Positions 5,157 to 12,565 of a stretch of DNA of 12,720 bases are shown here, piece by piece. Position numbers and translations under genes: made by a program. The notes beneath the pieces were generated by a model. That model did no database searches and was not told the origin of the DNA. It saw only the letters and a list, made by a program, of their open reading frames with translations. The stretch comes from JAZNLR01 sp045579195 (GTDB lineage: Bacteria > Bacillota > Clostridia > Christensenellales > CAMQZB01), in assembly GCA_045579195.1 (NCBI GenBank), contig JAZNLR010000032.1, positions 1-12,720 of the forward strand, given 5' to 3'. Numbering within the stretch: position 1 is the stretch's first letter; each line of letters opens with the position of its first letter.

Positions 5157-8069
5157 ATGCTGGATTTGAAGATGCATCAGTCTTTCGACGTCGCAAGCGA
5201 CAAGATGGAACAGCCGCGCGCGTTTTACGTTCCGTTCGCCGTCGTCGAAGGTAAAGTGGGGGGAGAACGCCGTCTTTTGCTCAACGGCACTTGGGATTTC
5301 TGTTTCTTTGATTCGCTCGAGGAAGCTTCGTTGGATGCAGATTGCAATTTCAAAATGCCTGTCCCTTCAAATTGGCAGATGTCTGATTTCGGAAACGTGC
5401 AGTACACGAACTATAACTATCCGTTTCCGTTTTACCCGCCGTACGTTCCCAAGGAGAACCCGTGCGGACTTTACAAGAGAACGTTTGAAATTTCGAAGGT
5501 TGAAGGCGAGAAGTACTTCATGAACTTCGAAGGCGTTGACAGCTGTTTCTATCTTTATGTCAACGGAACTTACGCAGGTTATTCGTCCGGCTCGCACAAT
5601 ATGAGTGAGTTTGACGTCACCGATCTCGTTGTTGACGGTGAGAACGAAGTTAAGGTTCTCGTTTTGAAGTGGTGCGTGGGATCGTATCTTGAAGACCAGG
5701 ATAAGATCCGCCTTTCGGGAATCTTCCGCGATGTTTCGCTCTTCTTCCGCGCAAAGCATCATATTTATGATTTCCGCGTCTCTTACGAGATTTCCGAGGA
5801 TTTCAAGACGGCTGACGTCTTGGTTAAGCTCGTCAAAAACGGCGATTTTAAGGTCGGTTTTGCCCTTGATTTGAACGGGGAGAGCGTTGCTTGCGGGGAG
5901 GCCGAGGGCGACAGCATTTCCTTCACCGTTCCTTCTGTCGTTCTTTGGAATGCTGAAAATCCCGTTCTTTACAATTTGACCCTTTCCACCGATGAGGAGG
6001 TCATCAAAGAAGAGATCGCTTTCCGTAAGGTTGAGATCAAGGATGGCCTTTTCCACATCAACGGTGTTGCGGTCAAGCTTCTTGGCGTCAATCGTCATGA
6101 CAGCTATGCTGACACGGGATATTATTCGCCCGTTGAAAAGCTTTTGGCTGACTTTAAGTTGATGAAGGAAAACAATGTCAATGCGATCAGAACGTCGCAT
6201 TATCCGCCGTCTCCGCAGATGCTTAAGCTTTGTGATGAGCTCGGATTTTACGTTATCGATGAGGCGGACGTTGAAACGCACGGCGTCGTCATGATGAACG
6301 GTCGCTATAACACCAATTCCTTCTCGATCATTGCTGACGATCCTCGTTTTGCAACGTTGCTTCACGATCGCACCGTTCGCCTCTTTGAACGCGATAAGAA
6401 CCGTTTCTCGGTTGTCTTCTGGTCGCTTGGAAATGAGTCAGGCTGGGGATGTAATTTCAGAAACGACGCTGTCTTCTTGAAAGAACTCGATCCGATGCGT
6501 ATCGTGCACTATGAGTCGACTTACGTTCCCGAGGAAAAGCAGGAAGGAGAGACCTTCAAGGAGCTCGATGTCATCAGTAAGATGTATCCCGCAATTCCGT
6601 TGATCTATGAAACCCTTGAAAAGGATCCTCGTCCGTTTATCATGTGTGAGTACGTTCATGCGATGGGCAACGGCCCCGGAGATTTTGCGAAGTACGTCAA
6701 GGTCATTTTTGACGAGCCTCGCGTGATTGGCGGTTTCGTTTGGGAGTGGAACGATCACTCTGTGAAGACCGATAAGTACCCGAACTATTTCTATGGCGGC
6801 GATTGGGGCGACGTTCTCAATGACGGCACGTTCTGTATGGATGGATTGCTCTCTCCTGATAGAGAACCGCATCCTTCCGTTTGGGAGATGAAAAACCTTT
6901 ATTCTCCTGCGTACATTTCCAAAAATGACGACGGAACGTTCACTTTGACCAACAGATTTGACTTTACTGACCTTGCCGACGTTCTCGTTGGCCGTTATGA
7001 GGTCGAAAAAGACGGAAAATGCGTTCTTACCGGCGAGCTTGAAATTGGATGCGCTCCGCACGCTTCGCGCGTTTTGGACATTCCTGAGCTCCCGAACGGT
7101 GATTGCGTCTTCGTTCGCTTCATCTTTGCAAGAAAAGTTGCCTCTGCGCTCGTTCCTGAAGGGCACGAAGTCGGCTTCGTTCAGTTTGATGTTTCCACTG
7201 AGGTGCGAAAGGATAACTTCCTCTTTGATGCGGCTCCTGCCCGTGATGAAGGAGATGTTGTTATCTTCGAGGGCGATGGCTTTGTTTACACCTTCGACAA
7301 GAAGCTCGCGAACTTCGTTTCAATGAAGAAGAACGGGGAAGAGCTTTTGACCCGCCCCGTTTCCTTGAATGTTCGCCGTGCTCCGACCGATAATGACGGC
7401 CAGGTTTATTGGAATGAATGGCGACCCATGGGGATTTATACCGCTCAGACGCGCGAGATCTCCACAACGCTTTCTGATGGTTGGTTGGACGTCGCGTTGA
7501 TTCACGCCGCTGATGCGCGTGAGCCGGTTGTTTGCGGAAAGATGGGTATCTTTGTAAACAAGAACGGTGAAGTCCGTTATAGCTTCGATTTGGACGTCAC
7601 AAAGCGCGTTGAATTCTTGCCGCGTTTCGGTCTTGTGTTTGGGTTGAAAAAAGATTTCGCAACGTATACATATTTTGGCCTTGGTCCTACGGAAAGTTAT
7701 CTTGATAAACGTCACGCGTGCTTTACAAGTGAGTTCTCCGCAAAGGTTTCTGAAACCGTTCATCCGTACGTTAAGCCGCAAGAGAGCGGCTCGCACTGCG
7801 GCGTTCGCAAAGTTACCGTTAACGCGCCTGCTTGTGCAATTTCCGTTGATTCCGCAGAGGACTTCTCCATTTGCGTTGCTGATTTCACAATTCAGGAATT
7901 GATGACGAAAAAGCATCGCCATGAGCTGGTTCGTGCTGATGAAACTGAACTTTGCATTGACTATAAGATGAGCGGTGTCGGGTCGAATGCTTGCGGACCT
8001 AGACTTGCTTTGGAAGATGCGCTTTCTGAAAAGAAGATCCTTTGGGATGTTAACTTCAGAATTCTCTGA
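5157..8069 (+). CDS. lacZ: Beta-galactosidase, GH2 family (LacZ type)
   Basis: The product is 970 aa, typical for LacZ-type GH2 enzymes, which hydrolyse terminal beta-D-galactosides such as lactose by a retaining mechanism. Order: jelly-roll sugar-binding domain (about 40-200), Ig-like GH2 domain (about 200-285), TIM barrel (about 289-575), a second Ig-like domain, and the C-terminal small-chain domain (about 700-965). Family signatures: GVNRHD with Arg313-His314, RTSHYPP, DEADVETHG with His375, acid/base Glu427 in WSLGNESGWG, nucleophile Glu498 in CEYVHAMGNGPGD, and FVWEWNDHSV near 527. All catalytic motifs are intact. There is no signal peptide, so it acts in the cytoplasm and needs sugar import; no transporter is in the window. 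AGAGGAG at 5144-5150 sets the start. The gene ends in tandem stops (TGA TAA) and is probably co-transcribed with ridA, 29 bp on. The true substrate may be another beta-galactoside (Ebg-like enzymes look similar). Confidence 0.95.
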   Translation: MLDLKMHQSFDVASDKMEQPRAFYVPFAVVEGKVGGERRLLLNGTWDFCFFDSLEEASLDADCNFKMPVPSNWQMSDFGNVQYTNYNYPFPFYPPYVPKENPCGLYKRTFEISKVEGEKYFMNFEGVDSCFYLYVNGTYAGYSSGSHNMSEFDVTDLVVDGENEVKVLVLKWCVGSYLEDQDKIRLSGIFRDVSLFFRAKHHIYDFRVSYEISEDFKTADVLVKLVKNGDFKVGFALDLNGESVACGEAEGDSISFTVPSVVLWNAENPVLYNLTLSTDEEVIKEEIAFRKVEIKDGLFHINGVAVKLLGVNRHDSYADTGYYSPVEKLLADFKLMKENNVNAIRTSHYPPSPQMLKLCDELGFYVIDEADVETHGVVMMNGRYNTNSFSIIADDPRFATLLHDRTVRLFERDKNRFSVVFWSLGNESGWGCNFRNDAVFLKELDPMRIVHYESTYVPEEKQEGETFKELDVISKMYPAIPLIYETLEKDPRPFIMCEYVHAMGNGPGDFAKYVKVIFDEPRVIGGFVWEWNDHSVKTDKYPNYFYGGDWGDVLNDGTFCMDGLLSPDREPHPSVWEMKNLYSPAYISKNDDGTFTLTNRFDFTDLADVLVGRYEVEKDGKCVLTGELEIGCAPHASRVLDIPELPNGDCVFVRFIFARKVASALVPEGHEVGFVQFDVSTEVRKDNFLFDAAPARDEGDVVIFEGDGFVYTFDKKLANFVSMKKNGEELLTRPVSLNVRRAPTDNDGQVYWNEWRPMGIYTAQTREISTTLSDGWLDVALIHAADAREPVVCGKMGIFVNKNGEVRYSFDLDVTKRVEFLPRFGLVFGLKKDFATYTYFGLGPTESYLDKRHACFTSEFSAKVSETVHPYVKPQESGSHCGVRKVTVNAPACAISVDSAEDFSICVADFTIQELMTKKHRHELVRADETELCIDYKMSGVGSNACGPRLALEDALSEKKILWDVNFRIL

Positions 8070-8098
8070 TAATCGAAAAGATCAATTGAGGTTGCAGA

Positions 8099-8482
8099 AT
8101 GAAAATTAAGAAAATCAATGCGAAAAAAGCACCGAAAGCAACGGGTGCATACGTTCAGGCTACCGCTATTGGAAATTTGATGTTTGTTTCCGGGCAGCTT
8201 GGGATTGATGCGCAGACTGGAGAAATGAGAGAGGGCGTTGAAGCTCAACTCTTTCAGGCAATTCAAAATCTTGCATACATCCTCAAAGAAAAGGATGCAA
8301 ATCTCGCTAGCGTTGTCAAGACGACGGTATTCTTGAAAAACATGGAAGATATTGTGAAAGTTAACGCAGTTTTTGACGAGGCTTTTAAGGGTGACTTTCC
8401 TGCGCGCTCCTGTGTTGCGGTTGCCGGACTTCCGATGAATGCGCTTGTTGAAGTGGAAGCAATTGCAGTTTTGAAAAAATAA
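8099..8482 (+). CDS. ridA: RidA/YjgF-family imine deaminase
   Basis: The product is 127 aa, the normal size for this trimeric family. RidA enzymes hydrolyse reactive enamine/imine intermediates (for example 2-aminoacrylate released by PLP enzymes) to ketoacids and ammonia in the cytoplasm. Seen here: GAYVQA with Tyr18, MFVSGQLGID, TTVFLKNMEDIVKVN, and the hallmark FPARSCVAVAGLP with catalytic-type Arg103, then VEVEAIAV with Glu118 and Glu120. The Arg places it with active RidA rather than the Arg-less subfamilies. GAGG at 8088-8091 is 7 nt from ATG. It lies 29 bp after the beta-galactosidase gene with no promoter or terminator between, so an operon is likely, although no metabolic link between the two is obvious. 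Confidence 0.95.
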   Translation: MKIKKINAKKAPKATGAYVQATAIGNLMFVSGQLGIDAQTGEMREGVEAQLFQAIQNLAYILKEKDANLASVVKTTVFLKNMEDIVKVNAVFDEAFKGDFPARSCVAVAGLPMNALVEVEAIAVLKK

Positions 8483-8570
8483 TTCTGTCTACCCCAAAAA
8501 TTCAAAAGTTCGTTTCGTATAATATAGCGTAGACGTTCTTTAGAAATTAAATTTGTGTTCTTTTTCATAA

Positions 8571-8598
8571 AAGCGACGAGGTGAAGGCTTCGTCGCTT
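8571..8598 (+). terminator. Hairpin, possible terminator after ridA
   Basis: AAGCGACGA (8571-8579) pairs perfectly with TCGTCGCTT (8590-8598). What follows (CTTCCATTT) is only a weak T-rich tract. A TATAAT at 8518-8523 lies upstream of the hairpin without a good -35, so the hairpin may either end the lacZ-ridA transcript or sit in the leader of the next gene. The rest of 8483-8676 shows a weak TTGGAA (8629-8634) and TAGAAT (8654-8659) pair and no gene. Confidence 0.55.
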
Positions 8599-8676
8599 CT
8601 TCCATTTAAGAGAGAGTTAAAAGCAAACTTGGAATATTTCAATCCACTTTTCATAGAATAGGACGAGAGGTGGAGG

Positions 8677-9435
8677 ATGGATCAAATCGAAATCAGTTTG
8701 CCGATTGAAAAGGAATTTTTTCTAAAAGCCTTTTCTCGGCATTTGTGTGAACGACATAAGTTTTCTAAATCAGCATTAAAACTTCAAAATATTGGAAGTC
8801 GAAGTACTATGAAAGTAGGAATTTGTTCTAAAAACGATTCAATTCTACTTCATTTGGCACTTTCTGAGTATGTGGCATATGTTATTAAGCAAAGCTACTA
8901 TTCAAAGCTAATTCATTTTCCAGAGGCGGAAAAGACTTTTTCTTTTGTGCTTTTGAAGGCGCTTGTGTTTGCTGATTTTGACGAATGCCGAGACGCAGTC
9001 TTTTCCCGCATAAAGCGATTTTCAACCATCTGCCTTGATGGCGTTGAAAACTTTCTTATCAGTGACTTAAAAGAGGAATGGAAACAGATTTCTATCTTGA
9101 TAAATGAGAATTTGTTTCGAATTTCAGACCGTGATATGTTTATTGAATTTTTGAAATGTATCACGTCTTCAATTCTATCTCGTTTTGAGCAACTTTCTAT
9201 TATTGGTGGAAATGAGCCCGTTCTTGTAGATGAAGCGCTCAATCAGGTTCCCTTTGGGTTCGCTGCATTTGAACGTTTGCCTCCGGACTTTTCATTGCTT
9301 GCTGCGTTGATTGAACACTATCCAAAACATCTTAAACTCTATGGAAACACGGACTTTGGTTGCCTCTCGGATGGCATTGGCGTTATCTTTGAGGGAAAGA
9401 GTTCAAATCAAAGAAAAAATATGATATCGAAGTAA
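8677..9435 (+). CDS. ytxC: YtxC-like putative sporulation protein
   Basis: The product is 252 aa, without signal peptide or membrane segment, rich in Phe, Leu, Ile and Lys. It has no catalytic motif that I recognise. The call rests on position and pattern: in Bacillus subtilis ytxC lies directly before thrS, as here, and YtxC-like proteins end in a segment where a Leu-Ile-rich helix leads into a beta strand and a GIGVIF-type end. Here that is SLLAALIEHYPKHLKLYG followed by DGIGVIFEGK near residues 208-243. The family is annotated only as putative sporulation protein and its role is not defined. AGAGG (8666-8670) gives 6-nt spacing to ATG; a second GGAGG abuts the ATG. Codon use differs from neighbours: TTA, CTA and ATA are frequent, fitting low expression or less optimised coding rather than proof of transfer. 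There is no terminator before the thrS promoter 8 bp downstream. Confidence 0.62.
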   Translation: MDQIEISLPIEKEFFLKAFSRHLCERHKFSKSALKLQNIGSRSTMKVGICSKNDSILLHLALSEYVAYVIKQSYYSKLIHFPEAEKTFSFVLLKALVFADFDECRDAVFSRIKRFSTICLDGVENFLISDLKEEWKQISILINENLFRISDRDMFIEFLKCITSSILSRFEQLSIIGGNEPVLVDEALNQVPFGFAAFERLPPDFSLLAALIEHYPKHLKLYGNTDFGCLSDGIGVIFEGKSSNQRKNMISK

Positions 9436-9442
9436 AAATCGT

Positions 9443-9471
9443 TTGACAGCTTTGCGTTTTAACGATATAAT
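9443..9471 (+). promoter_or_regulatory. Consensus sigma-A promoter of the thrS T-box leader
   Basis: A perfect TTGACA (9443-9448), 17-bp spacer and perfect TATAAT (9466-9471). Transcription would begin near 9478, giving a leader of about 230 nt to the thrS start. A full-consensus promoter is expected where control is exerted later, by the riboswitch. Confidence 0.95.
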
Positions 9472-9477
9472 ATGCAT

Positions 9478-9690
9478 AGTTAATTGACGTCGAAGCAAGA
9501 CAAGTAAAGCTTTCAAGCTTTTTACAGAGAGTGTGCCGTTGGTGTGAGGCGCGCAAAAGCTGAATTCGTTGAAACCACTTGCCGAGTCACGCGTATAACG
9601 GGCGTAACCGTTTGTAAAGAGGCGAGGAAACTCGTAAATTAAGGTGGAACCACGGCTATGTCGTCCTTATGTTAGGACGGCGTTTTTTTA
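9478..9690 (+). promoter_or_regulatory. T-box riboswitch, threonine-specific
   Basis: The leader senses uncharged tRNA-Thr and allows read-through into thrS. Stem I is recognisable by ACAGAGAG, the apical region GTTGGTGTGAGGC (about 9538-9550) and the specifier segment GAA-ACC-ACTT-GCCGAG, placing the specifier codon ACC (Thr) at 9574-9576. Two small hairpins follow: AACGG/CCGTT (9597-9612) and CGAG-GAAA-CTCG (9623-9634). The T-box core AAGGTGGAACCACG is at 9641-9654. The antiterminator can be drawn exactly: TAAGG (9640-9644) with CCTTA (9665-9669), a 7-nt bulge TGGAACC, and ACG (9652-9654) with CGT (9662-9664). The TGGA in the bulge would pair with a tRNA ending in UCCA. The terminator instead pairs CGTCCT (9662-9667) with AGGACG (9674-9679), extended by wobble pairs, then seven T (9683-9689). 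The two structures share 9662-9667 and exclude each other. Confidence 0.96.
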
Positions 9691-9707
9691 TTTTTAAGAG
9701 GTGAATT

Positions 9708-11609
9708 ATGGAAATTAAATTGAAAGACGGATCATTGTTGACTGTTGCTGATGATGCAAGCGTATACGACGCTGCGGTTGCGATCAGTGAAGGCCTTGCG
9801 CGTGCGGCACTCTGCGGCAAGGTGAACGGCGCTCTTGTTGACTTAAGACACAAGCTTGCTGACGGGGACGCGCTTGAAATCGTCACTTTTAAGGATGACG
9901 AAGGAAAACACGTTTATCGTCATACGGCCTCTCACATTCTTGCGCAGGCAGTTAAAAACCTTTATCCGAATTGCAAGCTTGCGATTGGGCCTTCGATTGA
10001 CAACGGCTTCTATTACGACATCGACTTCAAGAATCCGATCACGAATGAAGACCTCGCAAAAATTGAAGCGGAAATGAAGAAGATCATCAAGGCGAATTAT
10101 CCCATTTCGCGCTTTGAATTGCCACGCGATCAGGCGATTGCAAAGATGAGTAGCCTTGATGAACCCTACAAAGTAGAGCTCATTGAGGACCTTCCTGAAG
10201 GTGAAAACATTTCCTTTTATGAGCAGGGTGGATTTATTGATCTCTGTCGCGGACCTCATCTTTCTTCGACAGGAAAGATCAAGGCGTTTTCTTTGATGAG
10301 CATCACGGGTGCTTATTGGCGTGGAAATGAAAAGAACAAGATGTTGACCCGAATCTACGGAACGGCATTTGATAAAAAGAGCGATATGGAGGAATACTTC
10401 CGCATTCTTGAAGAGGCAAAGAAGAGAGACCATAGAAGACTCGGAAGAGAACTTGATTTGTTTGATATCTACGAAGAAGGTCCCGGATTCCCGTTCTTTA
10501 TGCCGAAGGGTATGGTTCTTCGCAATACGCTTGAATCGTACTGGAGAGAGGAGCATGAAAAGAACGGATATCAGGAGATTCGCACTCCGATTATCCTAAA
10601 TGAAGACCTTTGGCATCGCTCTGGCCATTGGGATCATTACAAAGAGAATATGTACTTTACGAAGATCGACGAGAAGGACTATGCAATTAAGCCCATGAAC
10701 TGTCCGGGTGGAATGCTGGTGTTTAAGCGTAAGCTTCATTCTTATCGTGATTTGCCGCAGAGAATGGCAGAGCTAGGCCTTGTTCATCGTCATGAACTCT
10801 CTGGTGCACTGCATGGGTTGATGCGCGTTCGCAACTTCACGCAAGATGATGCGCATATCTTTATGACGCCTGACCAGATTGAAGGTGAAATTTTGAATGT
10901 CATCACACTCATCAATGATTTCTATAACGTCTTCGGATTCAACTATGAAATTGAACTTTCGACTCGTCCGGAAGATTCTATGGGAAGCGATGAGCAGTGG
11001 GAAATTGCAACCGAATCCTTGAAGAAAGCGTTGGAGCATTGTGGAAAGAGCTATAAGATCAATGAGGGAGATGGTGCGTTCTATGGCCCGAAGATCGACT
11101 TTCATTTGACGGATTCCATCGGTAGAACGTGGCAGTGTGGAACGATCCAGCTTGACTTCCAGATGCCGGAGCGTTTTGACTTGAATTACATCGGACAGGA
11201 CGGCGAAAAACATCGTCCCGTTATGATTCACCGCGTTGTCTTTGGAAGTATTGAACGTTTCATTGCAATTCTTACGGAACATTATGCAGGTGCTTTCCCG
11301 GCATGGCTTGCGCCCGTTCAGGTGACCGTTCTTCCGATTTCTGAAGGAACGTATGCTTACGCTGAGGAAGTTTACGAGAAGTTGAAAGCGGCAGGTTTGC
11401 GTGTTGAGATTGATTCCAGAAATGAAAAGATTGGATATCGCATTCGTGAAGCGCAGCTTCAGAAACTGCCGTATATGTTGGTTCTCGGAGAGAAAGAGAA
11501 AGAGGCAGGAACTGTTGCAGTTCGTTCCCGTAAGGAAGGAGATCTTGGAACGAAGACAGTTGATGAGTTTATCGCATTCTTGAAGGAAGAAATTGCTGAA
11601 AAACGCTAA
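9708..11609 (+). CDS. thrS: Threonyl-tRNA synthetase
   Basis: The 633-aa cytoplasmic enzyme charges tRNA-Thr with threonine using ATP. Domains: TGS (1 to about 61), editing domain with HTASH (His72 to His76) and GPSIDNGFYYD, class II catalytic core, and anticodon-binding domain (about 530-633). The three zinc ligands of bacterial ThrRS are present: Cys332 in MNCPGGM, His383 in DDAHIF and His508 in MIHRVVFGS (E. coli 334, 385, 511). Motif 2 is the HRHELSGALHGL to RVRNFTQDD segment and motif 3 contains GSIERF. The editing domain looks intact, so mis-charged Ser-tRNA-Thr should be cleared. AGAGGTG at 9697-9703 sets the ATG. Expression is controlled by the T-box leader just upstream. Length and motifs show no truncation. 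Confidence 0.98.
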   Translation: MEIKLKDGSLLTVADDASVYDAAVAISEGLARAALCGKVNGALVDLRHKLADGDALEIVTFKDDEGKHVYRHTASHILAQAVKNLYPNCKLAIGPSIDNGFYYDIDFKNPITNEDLAKIEAEMKKIIKANYPISRFELPRDQAIAKMSSLDEPYKVELIEDLPEGENISFYEQGGFIDLCRGPHLSSTGKIKAFSLMSITGAYWRGNEKNKMLTRIYGTAFDKKSDMEEYFRILEEAKKRDHRRLGRELDLFDIYEEGPGFPFFMPKGMVLRNTLESYWREEHEKNGYQEIRTPIILNEDLWHRSGHWDHYKENMYFTKIDEKDYAIKPMNCPGGMLVFKRKLHSYRDLPQRMAELGLVHRHELSGALHGLMRVRNFTQDDAHIFMTPDQIEGEILNVITLINDFYNVFGFNYEIELSTRPEDSMGSDEQWEIATESLKKALEHCGKSYKINEGDGAFYGPKIDFHLTDSIGRTWQCGTIQLDFQMPERFDLNYIGQDGEKHRPVMIHRVVFGSIERFIAILTEHYAGAFPAWLAPVQVTVLPISEGTYAYAEEVYEKLKAAGLRVEIDSRNEKIGYRIREAQLQKLPYMLVLGEKEKEAGTVAVRSRKEGDLGTKTVDEFIAFLKEEIAEKR

Positions 11610-11631
11610 AAATCCGTTGACAATCGGATTT
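11610..11631. repeat. Inverted repeat enclosing the infC -35 box
   Basis: AAATCCG (11610-11616) pairs with CGGATTT (11625-11631) around an 8-nt loop, directly after the thrS stop. The loop holds the TTGACA -35 box of the next promoter. There is no T run after the stem, so it is at best a weak thrS terminator; it might also be a protein site over the promoter. Confidence 0.5.
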
Positions 11632-11645
11632 GAATATGTTATTAT
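11617..11645 (+). promoter_or_regulatory. Extended -10 promoter of the infC operon
   Basis: TTGACA (11617-11622), 17-bp spacer and TATTAT (11640-11645), preceded by the extended -10 TGT (11637-11639). Transcription would begin near 11652, giving a structured leader of about 140 nt before infC. Confidence 0.9.
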
Positions 11646-11651
11646 CTTTAG

Positions 11652-11776
11652 GAACAAGAAGGAGCTGTCCGCTTCTCACCATATCGGGTTAAGAACTTCG
11701 AATGGTTGCCGATTTCATATTTCTCTAATATAGGGATACTTCTGCGGACAGTTTTTGACTGTCCGCTATTTTTATT
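11652..11776 (+). promoter_or_regulatory. Attenuator leader of infC-rpmI-rplT (L20-leader type)
   Basis: The octamer CTGTCCGC occurs twice (11665-11672 and 11759-11766), and its complement GCGGACAG (11744-11751) lies between. Pairing of the middle segment with the second copy makes a strong terminator (GCGGACAGT/ACTGTCCGC, loop TTTTG, then TATTTTTATT). Pairing with the first copy makes an antiterminator, with a 71-nt inner region that can fold ATCGG (11683-11687) on CCGAT (11709-11713). In Bacillus the same operon is autoregulated by L20 binding to such a leader. That L20 is the ligand here is inferred from gene content and layout; the competing pairings are seen directly. Confidence 0.85.
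11744..11776 (+). terminator. Attenuator terminator before infC
   Basis: A 9-bp perfect stem, GCGGACAGT (11744-11752) with ACTGTCCGC (11758-11766), a TTTTG loop and a T-rich tract (11767-11776). It stands 17 nt before the infC start codon, so when formed it would prevent transcription of the whole operon. Confidence 0.9.
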
Positions 11777-11792
11777 CGTGAGGTAAACGACC

Positions 11793-12302
11793 ATTAAAGA
11801 GCATCAGACAAACAGAGACATTCGCGACCGCGAAGTCAGATTGATTGATGAAAACGGCGAGCAGCTTGGAATCGTTTCAAGCTCTGAAGCATTGAGAATC
11901 GCAGAAGACCGCGATCTCGATCTCGTCAAAATTTCACCGAACGCCGTTCCGCCGGTTTGCAAGATTATGGATTACGGTAAATTCAGATTTGAGCAGATCA
12001 AGAAGGATAAAGAGGCGAAGAAGAATCAGAAAGTAACGGAATTGAAGGAAATCAGCCTTTCCGTAACGATCGATACGAATGACCTCAATATTAAGGCAAA
12101 GAGCGCGGCAAAGTTTTTGCAGCGTGGTGATAAGGTAAAAGTCGGAATTCGAATGAAGGGAAGGCAGATGGCTCACGCTGAGTTGGGTGTTGCCGTCATG
12201 GATCGCTTCTTCGATCTCTTGAAAGAGTTTGCCGTCATGGAAAAGAAGCCGGAAAGAGAAGGACGCAATATTTTGATGATCCTCGCTCCGGTGAAGCAGT
12301 AA
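11793..12302 (+). CDS. infC: Translation initiation factor IF-3, ATT start
   Basis: The product is 169 aa. IF-3 binds the 30S subunit, prevents early 50S joining and proofreads start codon and initiator tRNA. I place the start at ATT 11793: the frame is closed by TAA at 11784-11786, there is no ATG, GTG or TTG between that stop and TTG 11841, and the segment from 11793 encodes the conserved N-terminus NRDIRDREVRLIDENGEQLG that a TTG 11841 start would cut in half. GTGAGG (11778-11783) precedes the ATT by 9 nt. The N-domain spans about 1-75, a Lys-rich linker helix (KKDKEAKKNQK) follows, and the C-domain has MKGRQMAH and ILAPVKQ. AUU initiation of infC is known from E. coli and Bacillus and gives feedback because IF-3 rejects AUU starts. 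The gene heads an operon with rpmI and rplT. Confidence 0.95.
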   Translation: MKEHQTNRDIRDREVRLIDENGEQLGIVSSSEALRIAEDRDLDLVKISPNAVPPVCKIMDYGKFRFEQIKKDKEAKKNQKVTELKEISLSVTIDTNDLNIKAKSAAKFLQRGDKVKVGIRMKGRQMAHAELGVAVMDRFFDLLKEFAVMEKKPEREGRNILMILAPVKQ

Positions 12303-12346
12303 GTTAAAATTGTTTTACGGTGTTAAGATTGAAGGAGGTTTAAACT

Positions 12347-12547
12347 ATGCCGAAAATGAAATCGCACGGTGGTGCAAAGAAACGCTTCAGAGTGACTAAG
12401 TCTGGTCAGTTGAAGAGAGCAAGAGCTTACAAGAACCATATCCTGAACAAGAAGACGAGAAAGAGAATTCGTAACTTGAGAAAGGGCGCTTATGTTGATA
12501 GCACGCAGCTTTCGACGATCAAGAACATGATTCCTTACAAGCAGTGA
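12347..12547 (+). CDS. rpmI: 50S ribosomal protein L35
   Basis: The 66-aa basic protein has the standard L35 features: start MPKMKSHGGAKKRFRVT, SGQLKRARAYKNHILNKK and ending GAYVDSTQLSTIKNMIPYK. It is a late-assembly component of the large ribosomal subunit. AAGGAGGT (12332-12339) gives ideal spacing to ATG. It lies 44 bp after infC and 18 bp before rplT, the usual infC-rpmI-rplT order. It should be controlled with the rest of the operon by the upstream leader. Confidence 0.98.
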   Translation: MPKMKSHGGAKKRFRVTKSGQLKRARAYKNHILNKKTRKRIRNLRKGAYVDSTQLSTIKNMIPYKQ

Positions 12548-12565
12548 TTTTGGAGGTAAAGAGAA

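Noticed and set aside
5367..6365. 332-codon open frame antisense to the beta-galactosidase gene
   Set aside because: It is a register shadow of the GH2 gene without start signals or a recognisable domain.
11841..11843. TTG 11841 as the infC start
   Set aside because: It removes the conserved IF-3 N-terminal strand; ATT 11793 with GTGAGG upstream fits the family.
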